DNA from: Polaromonas sp.
Lineage (GTDB): Bacteria; Pseudomonadota; Gammaproteobacteria; Burkholderiales; Burkholderiaceae_C
Length of the DNA stretch: 64,000 bases
Direction: 5' to 3'
Assembly (NCBI RefSeq): GCF_029945895.1
Contig: NZ_JAQSDL010000043.1
Coordinates: 62,001-126,000, forward strand
Every line of letters starts with the position of its first letter. The stretch's first letter is position 1. The notes under the pieces were generated by a model. The model searched no databases. It worked only from the letters and a program-made list of their open reading frames with translations, and was not told the origin of the DNA. A program made the translations under genes and the position numbers. Below, in pieces: positions 1-8,482 of the stretch.

Positions 1-1147
1 CTGGCTCAAGGGCGGCCTGGGCCACGTGAATGTGGTGGGTTCGGTGGTCTTCGCCGGCATGAGCGGCACCGCGATTGCCGATGCCGCCGGCCTGGGCACC
101 ATCGAGATCAAGGCCATGACCGACCACGGCTACAGCAAGGAGTTCGCCGTCGGCGTGACGGCCGCCTCGGCCACGCTCGGGCCCATCATTCCGCCCAGCC
201 TGCCTTTCGTGATCTACGGGATGATGGCCAACGTCAGTGTCGGTGCGCTGTTTCTGGCGGGCATCCTGCCGGGCATCCTGATCGCGGGCCTGATGATGCT
301 GACCGTGGCCTGGTTCGCGCACAAAAACGGGTGGGGCGCAGACATCAAGTTTGAGTGGCCCCGCGTGATCAAGGCCCTGACGGAGACCGTGGTGGTGATC
401 GGCTGGCCGCTGGCCCTCTGGCTGCTGATCACCCAGGCGGGCTTTCCGCCGCAGATCACCGTGTTCGCGGGTTTGATCGTGCTGTTTGCCGCCGACAAGT
501 TTTTCAAATTCCAGGCGGTGCTGCCCATCATGACGCCGGTGCTGCTGATAGGCGGCATGACCACCGGCATTTTCACGCCCACCGAAGGCGCCATTGCCGC
601 CTGCCTCTGGGCCATGGTGTTGGGGCTGGCCTGGTACCGCACCCTGAACTGGAAAATGTTCGTCAAGGTCTGCCTGGACACGGTGGAAACCACCGCCACC
701 GTGCTGTTCATCGTGGCGGCGGCCAGCATCTTCGGCTGGATGCTCACTGCCACCGGTGTCACCGCGGCGATCTCCGAATGGGTGCTCGGGTTCACCAAGG
801 AACCCTGGGTGTTCCTGCTGCTGGCCAACCTGCTGATGCTGTTTGTCGGCTGCTTTCTCGAACCCACGGCCGCCATCACCATCCTGGTGCCGATCCTCGT
901 GCCGATCTGCCAGCAACTGGGCATTGATCTGGTCCACTTCGGCCTGGTGATGGTGCTCAACCTGATGATAGGCCTGCTGCATCCGCCCATGGGCATGGTG
1001 CTGTTTGTGCTGGCACGGGTGGCCAAACTCTCGGTCGAGCGCACCACCATCGCCATCCTGCCCTGGCTGGTGCCCCTGCTCGGATCGCTGGCCATCATTA
1101 CCTACTTTCCGAAACTGGTGCTCTGGCTGCCGAAAATGTTCTATTGA
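1..1147 (+). CDS. TRAP transporter large permease (DctM family), 5' partial
   Basis: This is the C-terminal 381 residues of the large membrane subunit of a TRAP transporter, which moves organic or sugar acids across the inner membrane with a periplasmic binding protein and a small membrane subunit, both outside the window. The frame is open from base 2, so the true start lies upstream. The sequence is a run of hydrophobic segments with the family's conserved stretches (GMSGTAIADAAG near the visible start, PPSLPFVIYG, and LHPPMGMVLF near the end). The next gene starts 14 bases after the stop, so the two are co-transcribed. A substrate such as a hexuronate or aldonate is inferred only from the enzymes downstream. 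Confidence 0.93.
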   Translation, partial: WLKGGLGHVNVVGSVVFAGMSGTAIADAAGLGTIEIKAMTDHGYSKEFAVGVTAASATLGPIIPPSLPFVIYGMMANVSVGALFLAGILPGILIAGLMMLTVAWFAHKNGWGADIKFEWPRVIKALTETVVVIGWPLALWLLITQAGFPPQITVFAGLIVLFAADKFFKFQAVLPIMTPVLLIGGMTTGIFTPTEGAIAACLWAMVLGLAWYRTLNWKMFVKVCLDTVETTATVLFIVAAASIFGWMLTATGVTAAISEWVLGFTKEPWVFLLLANLLMLFVGCFLEPTAAITILVPILVPICQQLGIDLVHFGLVMVLNLMIGLLHPPMGMVLFVLARVAKLSVERTTIAILPWLVPLLGSLAIITYFPKLVLWLPKMFY

Positions 1148-1161
1148 TCGCAGGTATTTTC

Positions 1162-2688
1162 ATGACCCCCTTTATCCGACTCCATCCCGCCGATGATGTG
1201 CTGATTGCCCGCGCCCAGCTGGTGGGCGGCACCCAGGTCGAAAACATCACCGTCAAGGGCCTGATCCCGCCCGGCCACAAGGTTGCCACCCGCGCCATCG
1301 CGACCGGCGAGGCGGTGCGGCGCTACAACCAGATCATCGGTTTTGCCAGCAAGGCGATTCCGCCCGGTGAGCATGTGCACACACACAACCTCGACATGGG
1401 CCCCGACAAGGGCGACTTTGCGCGCGACTATGCCTTTGGTGCCGACGTCAAACCCGCCGCCCCGCTGCGCGAAGCCACCTTCATGGGCATCAAGCGGGCC
1501 GACGGCCGCGTGGCGACGCGCAACTACATCGGCATTCTGTCCAGCGTCAACTGCTCGGCGACTGCGGCGCGTGCCATTGCCGATCATTTTTCGCGGCAAA
1601 CCAACCCGGCCGCGCTGAAGGACTTTCCCAACGTGGACGGTGTGGTGGCGCTGACACACGGCACCGGCTGCGGCATGGCCACCGAGGGCATGGGTATGCA
1701 GATCCTCGAGCGCACGCTGGCCGGTTATGCCACCCATGCCAACTTTGCCGGCGTGCTGGTGGTAGGCCTGGGCTGCGAGGCGAACCAGATCAACGCCTGG
1801 CTGGCGCACAGTGCGCTGCGCGAGGGCGACAACTTCCGCGTTTTCAACATCCAGGACACCGGCGGCACGCGCAAGACGGTGGACAAAGGCATCGCGCTGA
1901 TCAACGAGATGCTGCCGCGCGCCAATGCGGTGAAACGCGAGCCCTGCAGCGCGGCCCACATCACCATCGGCCTGCAGTGCGGCGGCTCGGACGGTTATTC
2001 CGGCATCAGCGCCAACCCTGCGCTGGGCGCGGCGGTGGACCTGCTGGTGGCGCATGGTGGCACCGCCATCCTCAGCGAAACGCCCGAAATCTACGGTGCC
2101 GAGCACCTGCTGACACGCCGCGCCGTGCGGCCCGACATCGCCGAAAAACTGATCGCCCGCATCAAGTGGTGGGAGCACTACACCGAAATCAACGAGGGCG
2201 AGATGAACAACAACCCTTCACCGGGCAACAAGGCCGGCGGCCTGACCACGATTCTTGAAAAATCGCTGGGCGCCGTCGCCAAGGGCGGCACCAGCAACCT
2301 CGAGGCGGTGTACGAATATGCCGAGCCGGTGGACACGCACGGCTTTGTCTACATGGACACGCCAGGCTACGACCCGGTCAGTGCCACCGGCCAGGTGGCT
2401 GGCGGCGCCAACATCATCTGCTTCACCACCGGGCGCGGCTCGGCCTACGGTTGCGCGCCCTCGCCTTCGCTCAAGCTCGCCACCAACTCGGCGCTGTGGC
2501 AACGCCAGGAAGAGGACATGGACATCAACTGCGGCGAGATCATCGACGGCGGTGTGTCTGTGCAGGAGATGGGCCAGCGGATTTTCGAGATGGTGCTGGC
2601 CACCGCCTCGGGTGCGCAGAGCAAAAGCGAGCAACACGGCTACGGGCAAAACGAATTTGTGCCCTGGCAAGTCGGCGCCGTGATGTGA
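1162..2688 (+). CDS. UxaA/GarD-family dehydratase (altronate dehydratase-like)
   Basis: The 508-residue protein has the layout of altronate dehydratase: an N-terminal SAF-type domain (about residues 1-85, with PPGHKVATRAI and GEHVHTHN) followed by the long GarD/UxaA catalytic region. The latter carries HGTGCGM, GLGCEANQI, and near the C-terminus TTGRGSAYGCAPSP and DMDINCGEII. Known members dehydrate D-altronate or D-galactarate to keto-deoxy acids. The ATG at 1162 is chosen because it begins the conserved N-terminus and has AGGT upstream; an earlier TTG at 1144 would overlap the permease stop. Its place between a TRAP permease and two dehydrogenases fits sugar-acid breakdown. The exact substrate cannot be read from sequence. 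Confidence 0.9.
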   Translation: MTPFIRLHPADDVLIARAQLVGGTQVENITVKGLIPPGHKVATRAIATGEAVRRYNQIIGFASKAIPPGEHVHTHNLDMGPDKGDFARDYAFGADVKPAAPLREATFMGIKRADGRVATRNYIGILSSVNCSATAARAIADHFSRQTNPAALKDFPNVDGVVALTHGTGCGMATEGMGMQILERTLAGYATHANFAGVLVVGLGCEANQINAWLAHSALREGDNFRVFNIQDTGGTRKTVDKGIALINEMLPRANAVKREPCSAAHITIGLQCGGSDGYSGISANPALGAAVDLLVAHGGTAILSETPEIYGAEHLLTRRAVRPDIAEKLIARIKWWEHYTEINEGEMNNNPSPGNKAGGLTTILEKSLGAVAKGGTSNLEAVYEYAEPVDTHGFVYMDTPGYDPVSATGQVAGGANIICFTTGRGSAYGCAPSPSLKLATNSALWQRQEEDMDINCGEIIDGGVSVQEMGQRIFEMVLATASGAQSKSEQHGYGQNEFVPWQVGAVM

Positions 2689-2704
2689 TCCTGATTCTTC
2701 TTAT

Positions 2705-3769
2705 ATGCAAAAAACACTTCCAGCCCAAGCACTGCAAGCGCAGGTAGCTACTGTTTTAATAGCAGCCGGAAGCGCTGCCGATGAGGCCGCTGCCGTCGCG
2801 GCCAACCTGGTGCTGGCCAACCTGAGCGGCCATGACTCGCATGGCGTGGGCATGTTGCCGCGTTATGTGGACGCGGTGCTCGAGGGCGGCCTTAAGCCCA
2901 ACACCGGCGTGAAAGTGGTGCTCGATGCCGGTTCGCTGCTCACGCTGGACGGCCAGCGCGGCTACGGCCAGGTCGTCGGCCAGCAAGCCATGGCGCTGGG
3001 CATGGCGCGCGCCAAGACCCATGGCAGCTGCATCATGACGCTGGCGAACGCGCACCACCTGGGGCGCATCGGGCACTTCGCCGAAATGGCGGTGGCCCAG
3101 GGGCTGGTGTCGCTGCATTTTGTCAATGTGTTGTCGCGCCCCGTGGTCGCACCTTTTGGCGGCGCCGACGGGCGTTATGGCACCAACCCTTGCTGCATCG
3201 GCATTCCGCTGAAGGGGCACGAACCCTTCATTCTCGACTTCGCCACCAGCCGCGTGGCGCAGGGCAAGATGCGCGTCGCCCACAACGAAGGCCGGCGCGT
3301 GGCGCCGGGCACGCTGATCGACGAACACGGCCGGCCCACCACCGACCCCGGCGTCGTCGTGGTGCCGCAGGGCAATGGCCTGTTCGGCGCGCTGCTGGCC
3401 TTTGGCGAACACAAGGGTTACGGCATGGCTGTGGCCTGCGAACTGCTGGGCGGCGCGCTGACCGGCAGCGGCACCTGGCACAAGCCGACCGACCCGGCCG
3501 TGCGCGCGGTGATCAACGGCATGCTGACCATCCTGATTGACCCGGCGAAGCTGGGCACCCAGGCCAGTTTTGAGCAGGAAGCCCTGGCTTTTGTCGACTG
3601 GCTGCAGGCCGGGCCGGTGGCGCCGGGATTTGACGCGGTGCAGATCGCCGGTGACCCGGAGCGGGCTTACCGCGCGCAGCGACAGGACCAGGGCATCGCG
3701 GTTGATGCCCAGACCTGGCAGGAGATCGTGGCCGCGGGGCGCAAGGTCGGGGTGTCGCTGCCCGACTGA
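2705..3769 (+). CDS. Ldh2/malate-type NAD(P)-dependent oxidoreductase
   Basis: A 354-residue member of the malate/L-lactate dehydrogenase (Ldh2) family, which reduces 2-keto acids with NAD(P)H. Family signatures include SGHDSHGVGMLPRY near residue 40, YGTNPCCIGIP and GHEPFILDFATS in the middle, and GEHKGYGMAVACELLGGALTG later. It starts 16 bases after the dehydratase stop. Its first 20 or so residues are encoded by an inverted copy of the dispersed repeat also seen at 3813, 5333 and 57870, and there is no clear Shine-Dalgarno before the ATG, so the start is less certain than the family call. The substrate is unknown; reduction of a keto sugar acid would fit the operon. Confidence 0.9.
   Translation: MQKTLPAQALQAQVATVLIAAGSAADEAAAVAANLVLANLSGHDSHGVGMLPRYVDAVLEGGLKPNTGVKVVLDAGSLLTLDGQRGYGQVVGQQAMALGMARAKTHGSCIMTLANAHHLGRIGHFAEMAVAQGLVSLHFVNVLSRPVVAPFGGADGRYGTNPCCIGIPLKGHEPFILDFATSRVAQGKMRVAHNEGRRVAPGTLIDEHGRPTTDPGVVVVPQGNGLFGALLAFGEHKGYGMAVACELLGGALTGSGTWHKPTDPAVRAVINGMLTILIDPAKLGTQASFEQEALAFVDWLQAGPVAPGFDAVQIAGDPERAYRAQRQDQGIAVDAQTWQEIVAAGRKVGVSLPD
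2711..2766 (-). repeat. Dispersed Comamonadaceae-type repeat, copy 1
   Basis: Read on the minus strand this matches the core of the copies at 3813, 5333 and 57870: a GCTATTA...AGTAGCT arm, then CTGCGCTTGC, then a GGGCTGGAA end. It lies inside the start of the Ldh2-type gene and supplies its first codons. The match is by eye and imperfect. Confidence 0.55.
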
Positions 3770-3812
3770 CGCCTTCCGCCTTCCGCCATCGGCTATCGGC
3801 TATCGACCACAG

Positions 3813-3868
3813 AGATACTATGAAATTGATAGCTGTCTGCGCTTGCCTGGTAAGGGCTGAGGGCGAAA
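3813..3868 (+). repeat. Dispersed Comamonadaceae-type repeat, copy 2
   Basis: The stretch ACTATGAAATTGATAGCTG, then TCTGCGCTTGCC, then AAGGGCTGAGGGCG matches the copies at 57870 (same strand) and 5333 (other strand). It fills the gap before the mannitol-dehydrogenase-family gene and ends exactly at its start codon. Confidence 0.6.
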
Positions 3869-5305
3869 ATGACCATGAATTTCGCTGAAGCGGCGACCCC
3901 GCTGGGCAGCGCCTGCCTGCCCGCCCTCGCCGCGCGCGGCATCCCGGTTCCGGCCTACCCACGCCAGGGCGTGCCCGGCGTTGTGCACCTCGGGCTGGGC
4001 GCCTTCCACCGCGCCCACCAGGCGCTGGTTTTTGACACCTTGCTGCGGCGCGGCGACACGCGCTGGGGCGTGCTCGGCGTGGCCATGCGCAGCACGCAGC
4101 TGGCCGATGCCTTGGCCATGCAGGACGGCCTGTACGCGGTGCAGGTGGCCAGCCGCGCCGGCAGCCAATGGCAGGTCGGCGGCGCGATCTGGCAGACCGC
4201 CGTCGCCGCGCGTGAGCCGGCGCAGGTGGTCCAGGCCATCGCCGCGCCGTCCACCCGCTGGCTGACGCTGACGGTCACCGAGAAGGGCTACGGTCCCGAG
4301 CTGGGCCGGCTGATCGCGCAGGGCCTGGCCGCGCGTCATGCCGCCGGCCTGCCGGGCCTGACCATTGCGTCCTGCGACAACCTGGCGCACAACGGCCGCC
4401 AGCTACAGGCCCTGTGTGTGAACGCCGCGCGGCCACGGAGCCCAGCGCTGGCGGACTGGGTTGAGCGTGCCTGCGCCTTTCCCAACAGCATGGTGGACCG
4501 CATCGTCCCCGCCGCCACGCCAGAGCGGCTGGCGGCCGCCGCGCAGGCACTCGGCGTGGCGGACCAGGCAGCGCTGGGCACCGAGGCCTTCTGGGAATGG
4601 GTGATCGAACGGCGTTTTGCCGATCCGGGCGACGCCGAGGTGCTGGCCGCCGCTGGCGTGACCGTGGTGGACGACGTGGCCCCGTTCGAGGACGCCAAGC
4701 TGCGCCTGCTCAACGGCAGCCACACCGCCATGGCCTGCCTGGGCGCGGTGGCGGGCTGGCCGGTGATCGGCGAATGCATCGCGCAGCCGGCCGTGCGCAG
4801 CTTCATCCACGGCCTGATGACCCACGAGGTCGGGCCGCAGCTCAGCCGCCCGGACTGGGCCAGCTACCGGGACGCCCTTCTCGCACGGTTTGGAAACCCT
4901 GCGCTGCAACACAGCGTGCACCAGATCGCCACCGATTCCTCGCAGAAAATTCCCCAGCGCTGGCCGCCGTCCGTGCTGGGTGCGCTGCGCGCCGGCCTAC
5001 CGGTGGACCGTCTGGCGTTTGCGGCCGCGGCCTGGATGCGTTATGTGCGCGGCAGCGACGAGCAGGGAAACGCTTATGCGATGAACGACCCGATGGCCGG
5101 CGAACTGCAGGCGCTGGCGCTTGCCCATGCCGGTGATGCCGCAGCCAGCGTGCAGGCGCTGGGCACATTGCCGGTGATCTGGGGCGAGGTCCTGCCGCAC
5201 AACGCGCGCTGGCTGGCGCTGGTGGCCCGGCAATTGGACCGCATCGACCAGCTCGGGGTTCTGGCAGCGCTGGCGCAGTTGCAGGCCGACCTGGACGACG
5301 CCTGA
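3869..5305 (+). CDS. Mannitol dehydrogenase family (fructuronate reductase-like)
   Basis: A 478-residue polyol-specific long-chain dehydrogenase. The N-terminal nucleotide-binding region starts at VVHLGLGAFHRAHQ, and the catalytic motif KLRLLNGSH (Lys, Asn and His of the family active site) is followed by TAMACLGAVAG. The family covers mannitol dehydrogenase, fructuronate reductase (UxuB) and tagaturonate-type enzymes. With the UxaA-like dehydratase upstream, reduction of a ketouronate to an aldonate is the likeliest role; that is inference. The ATG at 3869 directly follows a repeat copy, and a second in-frame ATG at 3875 is an equal alternative. About 99 bases separate it from the previous gene, so it is probably the last gene of the operon. 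Confidence 0.88.
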   Translation: MTMNFAEAATPLGSACLPALAARGIPVPAYPRQGVPGVVHLGLGAFHRAHQALVFDTLLRRGDTRWGVLGVAMRSTQLADALAMQDGLYAVQVASRAGSQWQVGGAIWQTAVAAREPAQVVQAIAAPSTRWLTLTVTEKGYGPELGRLIAQGLAARHAAGLPGLTIASCDNLAHNGRQLQALCVNAARPRSPALADWVERACAFPNSMVDRIVPAATPERLAAAAQALGVADQAALGTEAFWEWVIERRFADPGDAEVLAAAGVTVVDDVAPFEDAKLRLLNGSHTAMACLGAVAGWPVIGECIAQPAVRSFIHGLMTHEVGPQLSRPDWASYRDALLARFGNPALQHSVHQIATDSSQKIPQRWPPSVLGALRAGLPVDRLAFAAAAWMRYVRGSDEQGNAYAMNDPMAGELQALALAHAGDAAASVQALGTLPVIWGEVLPHNARWLALVARQLDRIDQLGVLAALAQLQADLDDA

Positions 5306-5332
5306 GGCGCTGGCGAGTACCCCGTATTTTTG

Positions 5333-5384
5333 AACAAAATTGGCCCTCAGCCCTTGCGGGGCGGGCGCAAGCCGCTCTTTTTTT
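5333..5384 (-). repeat. Dispersed Comamonadaceae-type repeat, copy 3
   Basis: On the minus strand the segment reads AGCGGCTTGCGCCC...CCGCAAGGGCTGAGGGCC, matching the other copies in TTGCGC and CAAGGGCTGAGG. It lies between two convergent genes and overlaps a hairpin that can act as a terminator. Confidence 0.55.
5353..5384 (+). terminator. Probable rho-independent terminator
   Basis: The stem CTTGCG (5353-5358) pairs with CGCAAG (5366-5371) and is followed after six bases by a run of seven T (5378-5384). It would end the rightward sugar-acid operon just before the convergent slmA gene. The stem is short, so confidence is moderate. Confidence 0.5.
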
Positions 5385-5393
5385 GGGAGTAAG

Positions 5394-6029
5394 TTAACCC
5401 AGCACCACGGCCAGGCTGGCGTCAAGGTGTTCGGTCGGCAAGCGCTTGAAGCCCGAGCGTGCGAAACGTTGCAGGCGGCCCATCATGAAGGCCACAATGA
5501 CCGAGGCCTGCACCTGCGCCTGGACGGTGGGTGTGGCGGCGCCGTCGGCTCCGGCCGCATCGCGCAGGTTCTGCTTGAGGCTGGACTCGAGCTTGTCGAA
5601 AAACTGGTTCATGCGCTCCTGCAGGCGCTCGTTCTCAAACACCAGGGCGTCGCCGGCCATGACGCGGGTCATGCCCGGGTTTTTCTCGGCAAACTGCAGC
5701 AGCATGATGACCAGCCGGCGGGTACGTTGCGCCGGGTCGGTCTCGCGCTCGGCGATCTGGTTGACCAGCGTGAACACGGTCTGCTCGATGAACTCGATCA
5801 GGCCCTCAAACATCTGTGCCTTGCTGGCGAAGTGACGATACAGCGCCGCCTCGCTGACCTCCAGCCGGGCTGCCAGGGCCGAGGTGGTGATGCGCTCCGC
5901 GCCGGGCTGCTCCAGCATGGTCGCCAGCGCCTGCAGGATCTGCACGCGGCGCTCGCCCGGCTTGGGGCGCTTGCGCGGCGCAGCCGGCGTGGAGAGCTCG
6001 GGACTCACATCAGACTCAAACTCGGACAT
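5394..6029 (-). CDS. slmA: Nucleoid occlusion factor SlmA (TetR family)
   Basis: A 211-residue TetR-fold DNA-binding protein matching SlmA, which binds sites on the chromosome and blocks FtsZ ring assembly over the nucleoid. The helix-turn-helix is at about residues 30-70 (ILQALATMLE, TTSALAARLEVSEAALYRHFASK), followed by the SlmA-typical segments FEGLIEFIEQTVF, FAEKNPGMTRVMAGDALVFENERLQERMNQF and a C-terminal FARSGFKRLPTEHL. The ATG at 6029 is chosen because upstream residues do not resemble the family. It sits near argB, an arrangement I know from Comamonadaceae. About 148 bases with no recognisable gene separate it from the histidine kinase. Confidence 0.92.
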   Translation of the reverse strand: MSEFESDVSPELSTPAAPRKRPKPGERRVQILQALATMLEQPGAERITTSALAARLEVSEAALYRHFASKAQMFEGLIEFIEQTVFTLVNQIAERETDPAQRTRRLVIMLLQFAEKNPGMTRVMAGDALVFENERLQERMNQFFDKLESSLKQNLRDAAGADGAATPTVQAQVQASVIVAFMMGRLQRFARSGFKRLPTEHLDASLAVVLG

Positions 6030-6177
6030 AGGGCATGGCGTGCGTTGTTGTAAGAGATGTTTCAAAAAATCGGCGGGCGCTTTGGATTCTCGCACAGGCC
6101 GAGGGGGCTTTCGGACGACGCCAGTCAGGGGCAAACCCGCGTACCCAGCCCTGCAGCAGCGTGTTTTTTTGGCAGGG

Positions 6178-7671
6178 TCAGACCGGCGAACGCATCACCA
6201 GCCGCACCCGCAGGCCGCAGGCGGCGCCGTTCCGGCTGACGGCGGCCTCCAGCGTCAGCTGCGCCCCGTGCGCCCGTGCAATCTCGTCAGCAATGGCCAA
6301 GCCCAGGCCGTTGCCCTCCCCGCCGGTGCCGGGCACCCGGTAAAAACGCTCCAGCACCCGGGCGCGCTCCGCAGCAGGAATGCCCGGCCCATCGTCTTCC
6401 ACCTCGAGAAAAACCTGTTCCTCGCCCGCAGCGCCCTGCGCCTCCAGCGGGCCGCAGCGTATCGTGACCGTACCGCCTGGCGCCGTGTATTTCACAGCGT
6501 TGTCCACCAGATTGCCGAGCAGCTCGCGCAGCAGCCATTCGTGGCCGGAGACCTGGGCAAAACGCACCTCCAGCCCCAGGTCAATGCCTTTGGCCGAGGC
6601 TGCATCCAGGTGCAGGGCCAGCACCGACTCGCACAGGTCTTTGAGGTCCACCCGATGCACCGGCTGACCCGCCATCTGGGAGGCATCTGCCCGCGACAGG
6701 GCCAGCAACTGGTTGGCCAGCTGCGAGGTGCGCCGGGTGGCGCTGCGCAGTGCCATGATCCTGTCGGCCGACAGGGTCAGCTGCCTGCCTGCCGCGGGCG
6801 CCAGGGCCGCCTGCGCCCAGGCTTCCACCTGGGCTTGCAGCCCCGCCAGCGGGGTGCGCAGCTGGTGCGCGGCATCGGCCACAAAGCGGCGCTGGCCCTC
6901 GGCCTGGTCGTTGACCAGCGCAAACAGGCGGTTCAGTGAGGCGACCAGCGGCCGCACTTCGCCTGGCGTGCTCTGCGGGTCGATCGCGCTGAGGTCGCGC
7001 GGGGACCGCCGCTCGACCGCTTCCTTGAGCGCCAGCAGCGGCCGCAGGGCCCGCGTGACGGCCCAGTTGACGGCCAGGGCCGCGGCCAGCACCAGAATCA
7101 GGTTGGGCAACAGCACCTTGACGACGACCGAGCGCACCCACTGCTGGCGCGCATCCGAGCCATCGGCCAACTGCAGGATGAGTTCGCCCGCCGCGGTTTT
7201 GACGCGTTGCACCACCACCCGGTAGGTGACGCCGTTTTCCTCCATGCTGTGAAACTCGGGCTCGCGGGTAGTGGGCACCACCATGCTGATCCAGGCGTCA
7301 CCCCCCAGGAAACGGCCGTCGGCATCCGACACCCGGTAACCGGCAAAGCCGGCACGCGCCTTGAGGAATTCCTCGACCGGTGGCGCCAGCAGCATCACGG
7401 GAATGTCGTCGGCCGAGCGGCCGGGCGCGAGTACCGAGTCGGCCAGCAGGGGCGCCAGGCGCCGCAGTTGCTGGTCTTGTTGCAGGGCGGCATTGCCCGC
7501 CGCTTCGTAGTCGAAGTAGATGCTGATCAGGGCAAACAGGGCCAGGGGCGCCAGCAGCAGCAGCAGCAGGCGGCGTTGCAGACCGGATTTCATGGCTGCT
7601 GGCACGCTCAAGGCGGCGGCTTTTTCCGCGACAGCCGCCGTGGCCGGGTCAGCGCCGGTGTTCTCGGACAT
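6178..7671 (-). CDS. tctE: TctE-like sensor histidine kinase
   Basis: A 497-residue inner-membrane histidine kinase. One membrane segment lies at about residues 30-50 (LLLLLLAPLALFALISIYF), followed by a periplasmic domain of the two-component-sensor N-terminal type, and a second membrane segment near 170-195. The cytoplasmic part has the H box (FVADAAHQLRTPLAG), N box (LLGNLVDNAVKYT), G1 (DDGPGIP) and G2 (GEGNGLGLAIADEI). TctE controls tricarboxylate uptake in known systems. It is encoded 9 bases after the regulator gene, so the two are one unit. No tctCBA transport genes are in the window, so the signal is open. Confidence 0.88.
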   Translation of the reverse strand: MSENTGADPATAAVAEKAAALSVPAAMKSGLQRRLLLLLLAPLALFALISIYFDYEAAGNAALQQDQQLRRLAPLLADSVLAPGRSADDIPVMLLAPPVEEFLKARAGFAGYRVSDADGRFLGGDAWISMVVPTTREPEFHSMEENGVTYRVVVQRVKTAAGELILQLADGSDARQQWVRSVVVKVLLPNLILVLAAALAVNWAVTRALRPLLALKEAVERRSPRDLSAIDPQSTPGEVRPLVASLNRLFALVNDQAEGQRRFVADAAHQLRTPLAGLQAQVEAWAQAALAPAAGRQLTLSADRIMALRSATRRTSQLANQLLALSRADASQMAGQPVHRVDLKDLCESVLALHLDAASAKGIDLGLEVRFAQVSGHEWLLRELLGNLVDNAVKYTAPGGTVTIRCGPLEAQGAAGEEQVFLEVEDDGPGIPAAERARVLERFYRVPGTGGEGNGLGLAIADEIARAHGAQLTLEAAVSRNGAACGLRVRLVMRSPV

Positions 7672-7680
7672 TGAGGCAGT

Positions 7681-8376
7681 TTATCCGGCCGGCGCGTCCA
7701 GCGACTCGCCGCCCACTAGCTCCAGCCGGTAACCGAAGCCGCGAATGGACCGTAGTGCGATGCCGTGCGGCTCCAGCTTGCCCCGCAGGCGTGAAACGTA
7801 AACCTCGATCGCATTGGGGGTGATTTCCTTGTCCCAACCGGTCAGCGCCGCCAGCAGTTTTTCCTTGCTGGCCGGTTTGGGCGCGTGGATCAGCAAATAC
7901 TCCATCACCGTCCATTCGCGCGGCCCCAGGTCAATCAGCTGCCCGTTGGCGCGCGCCTGGCGGTTCGCCGAGTCGAGCTCCAGCGGACCGAAACTCAAGA
8001 TGGCGCTGGTGGCTGCCTGCGAGCGGCGCAGCAACGCGCGCAGACGCGCCAACAGCTCGGGCAGTTCAAAGGGCTTGACCATGTAGTCGTCCGCCCCCAG
8101 GTCCAGGCCCTGCACCCGGTCTTCCAGCGCGTCGCGCGCCGTGAGGATCAGCACCGGCATGGCCAGCCCCCGCACGCGCAGCCGGCGCGTGAGCTCCAGG
8201 CCGTCAATTTTGGGCAGGCCGATGTCGATGATGGCAGCGTCAAAACTCTCGCCCTGCAGCACCTCTTCGGCACGCTCGGCGCTGCCGACCCAGTCGACCG
8301 CGTAACCGGCGTCCGAAAGCCCCAGCTTGATGCCGCTGGCCAGCATGACGTCGTCTTCAACCAGGAGAAGTCTCAT
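7681..8376 (-). CDS. tctD: TctD-like OmpR-family response regulator
   Basis: A 231-residue regulator with an N-terminal receiver domain (acidic pocket VEDD, phospho-acceptor Asp in IIDIGLPKIDGL, conserved Lys in DYMVKPFE) and a C-terminal winged helix (residues about 125-225; LGPREWTVMEYLL, VYVSRLRGKL, IRGFGYRLE). It is the partner of the kinase just downstream. Known TctD proteins activate tricarboxylate transport genes. The start ATG at 8376 begins the conserved MRLLLVEDD. It lies 106 bases after argB with no clear terminator between, so partial read-through is possible. Confidence 0.9.
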   Translation of the reverse strand: MRLLLVEDDVMLASGIKLGLSDAGYAVDWVGSAERAEEVLQGESFDAAIIDIGLPKIDGLELTRRLRVRGLAMPVLILTARDALEDRVQGLDLGADDYMVKPFELPELLARLRALLRRSQAATSAILSFGPLELDSANRQARANGQLIDLGPREWTVMEYLLIHAPKPASKEKLLAALTGWDKEITPNAIEVYVSRLRGKLEPHGIALRSIRGFGYRLELVGGESLDAPAG

Positions 8377-8482
8377 AGATCACGAGCATAGGGGCCGCGG
8401 CAGACCACATTCATGGGGGATTACACCAGCAGCGGCACATCCGACAGCCCGGCGTCAGCAAGGGCAGCCCCCGGGCAAGCCG

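Noticed and set aside
1141-2178. A 345-codon antisense frame over the UxaA-like gene.
   Set aside because: Composition artefact of high GC; the plus-strand protein has clear family motifs.
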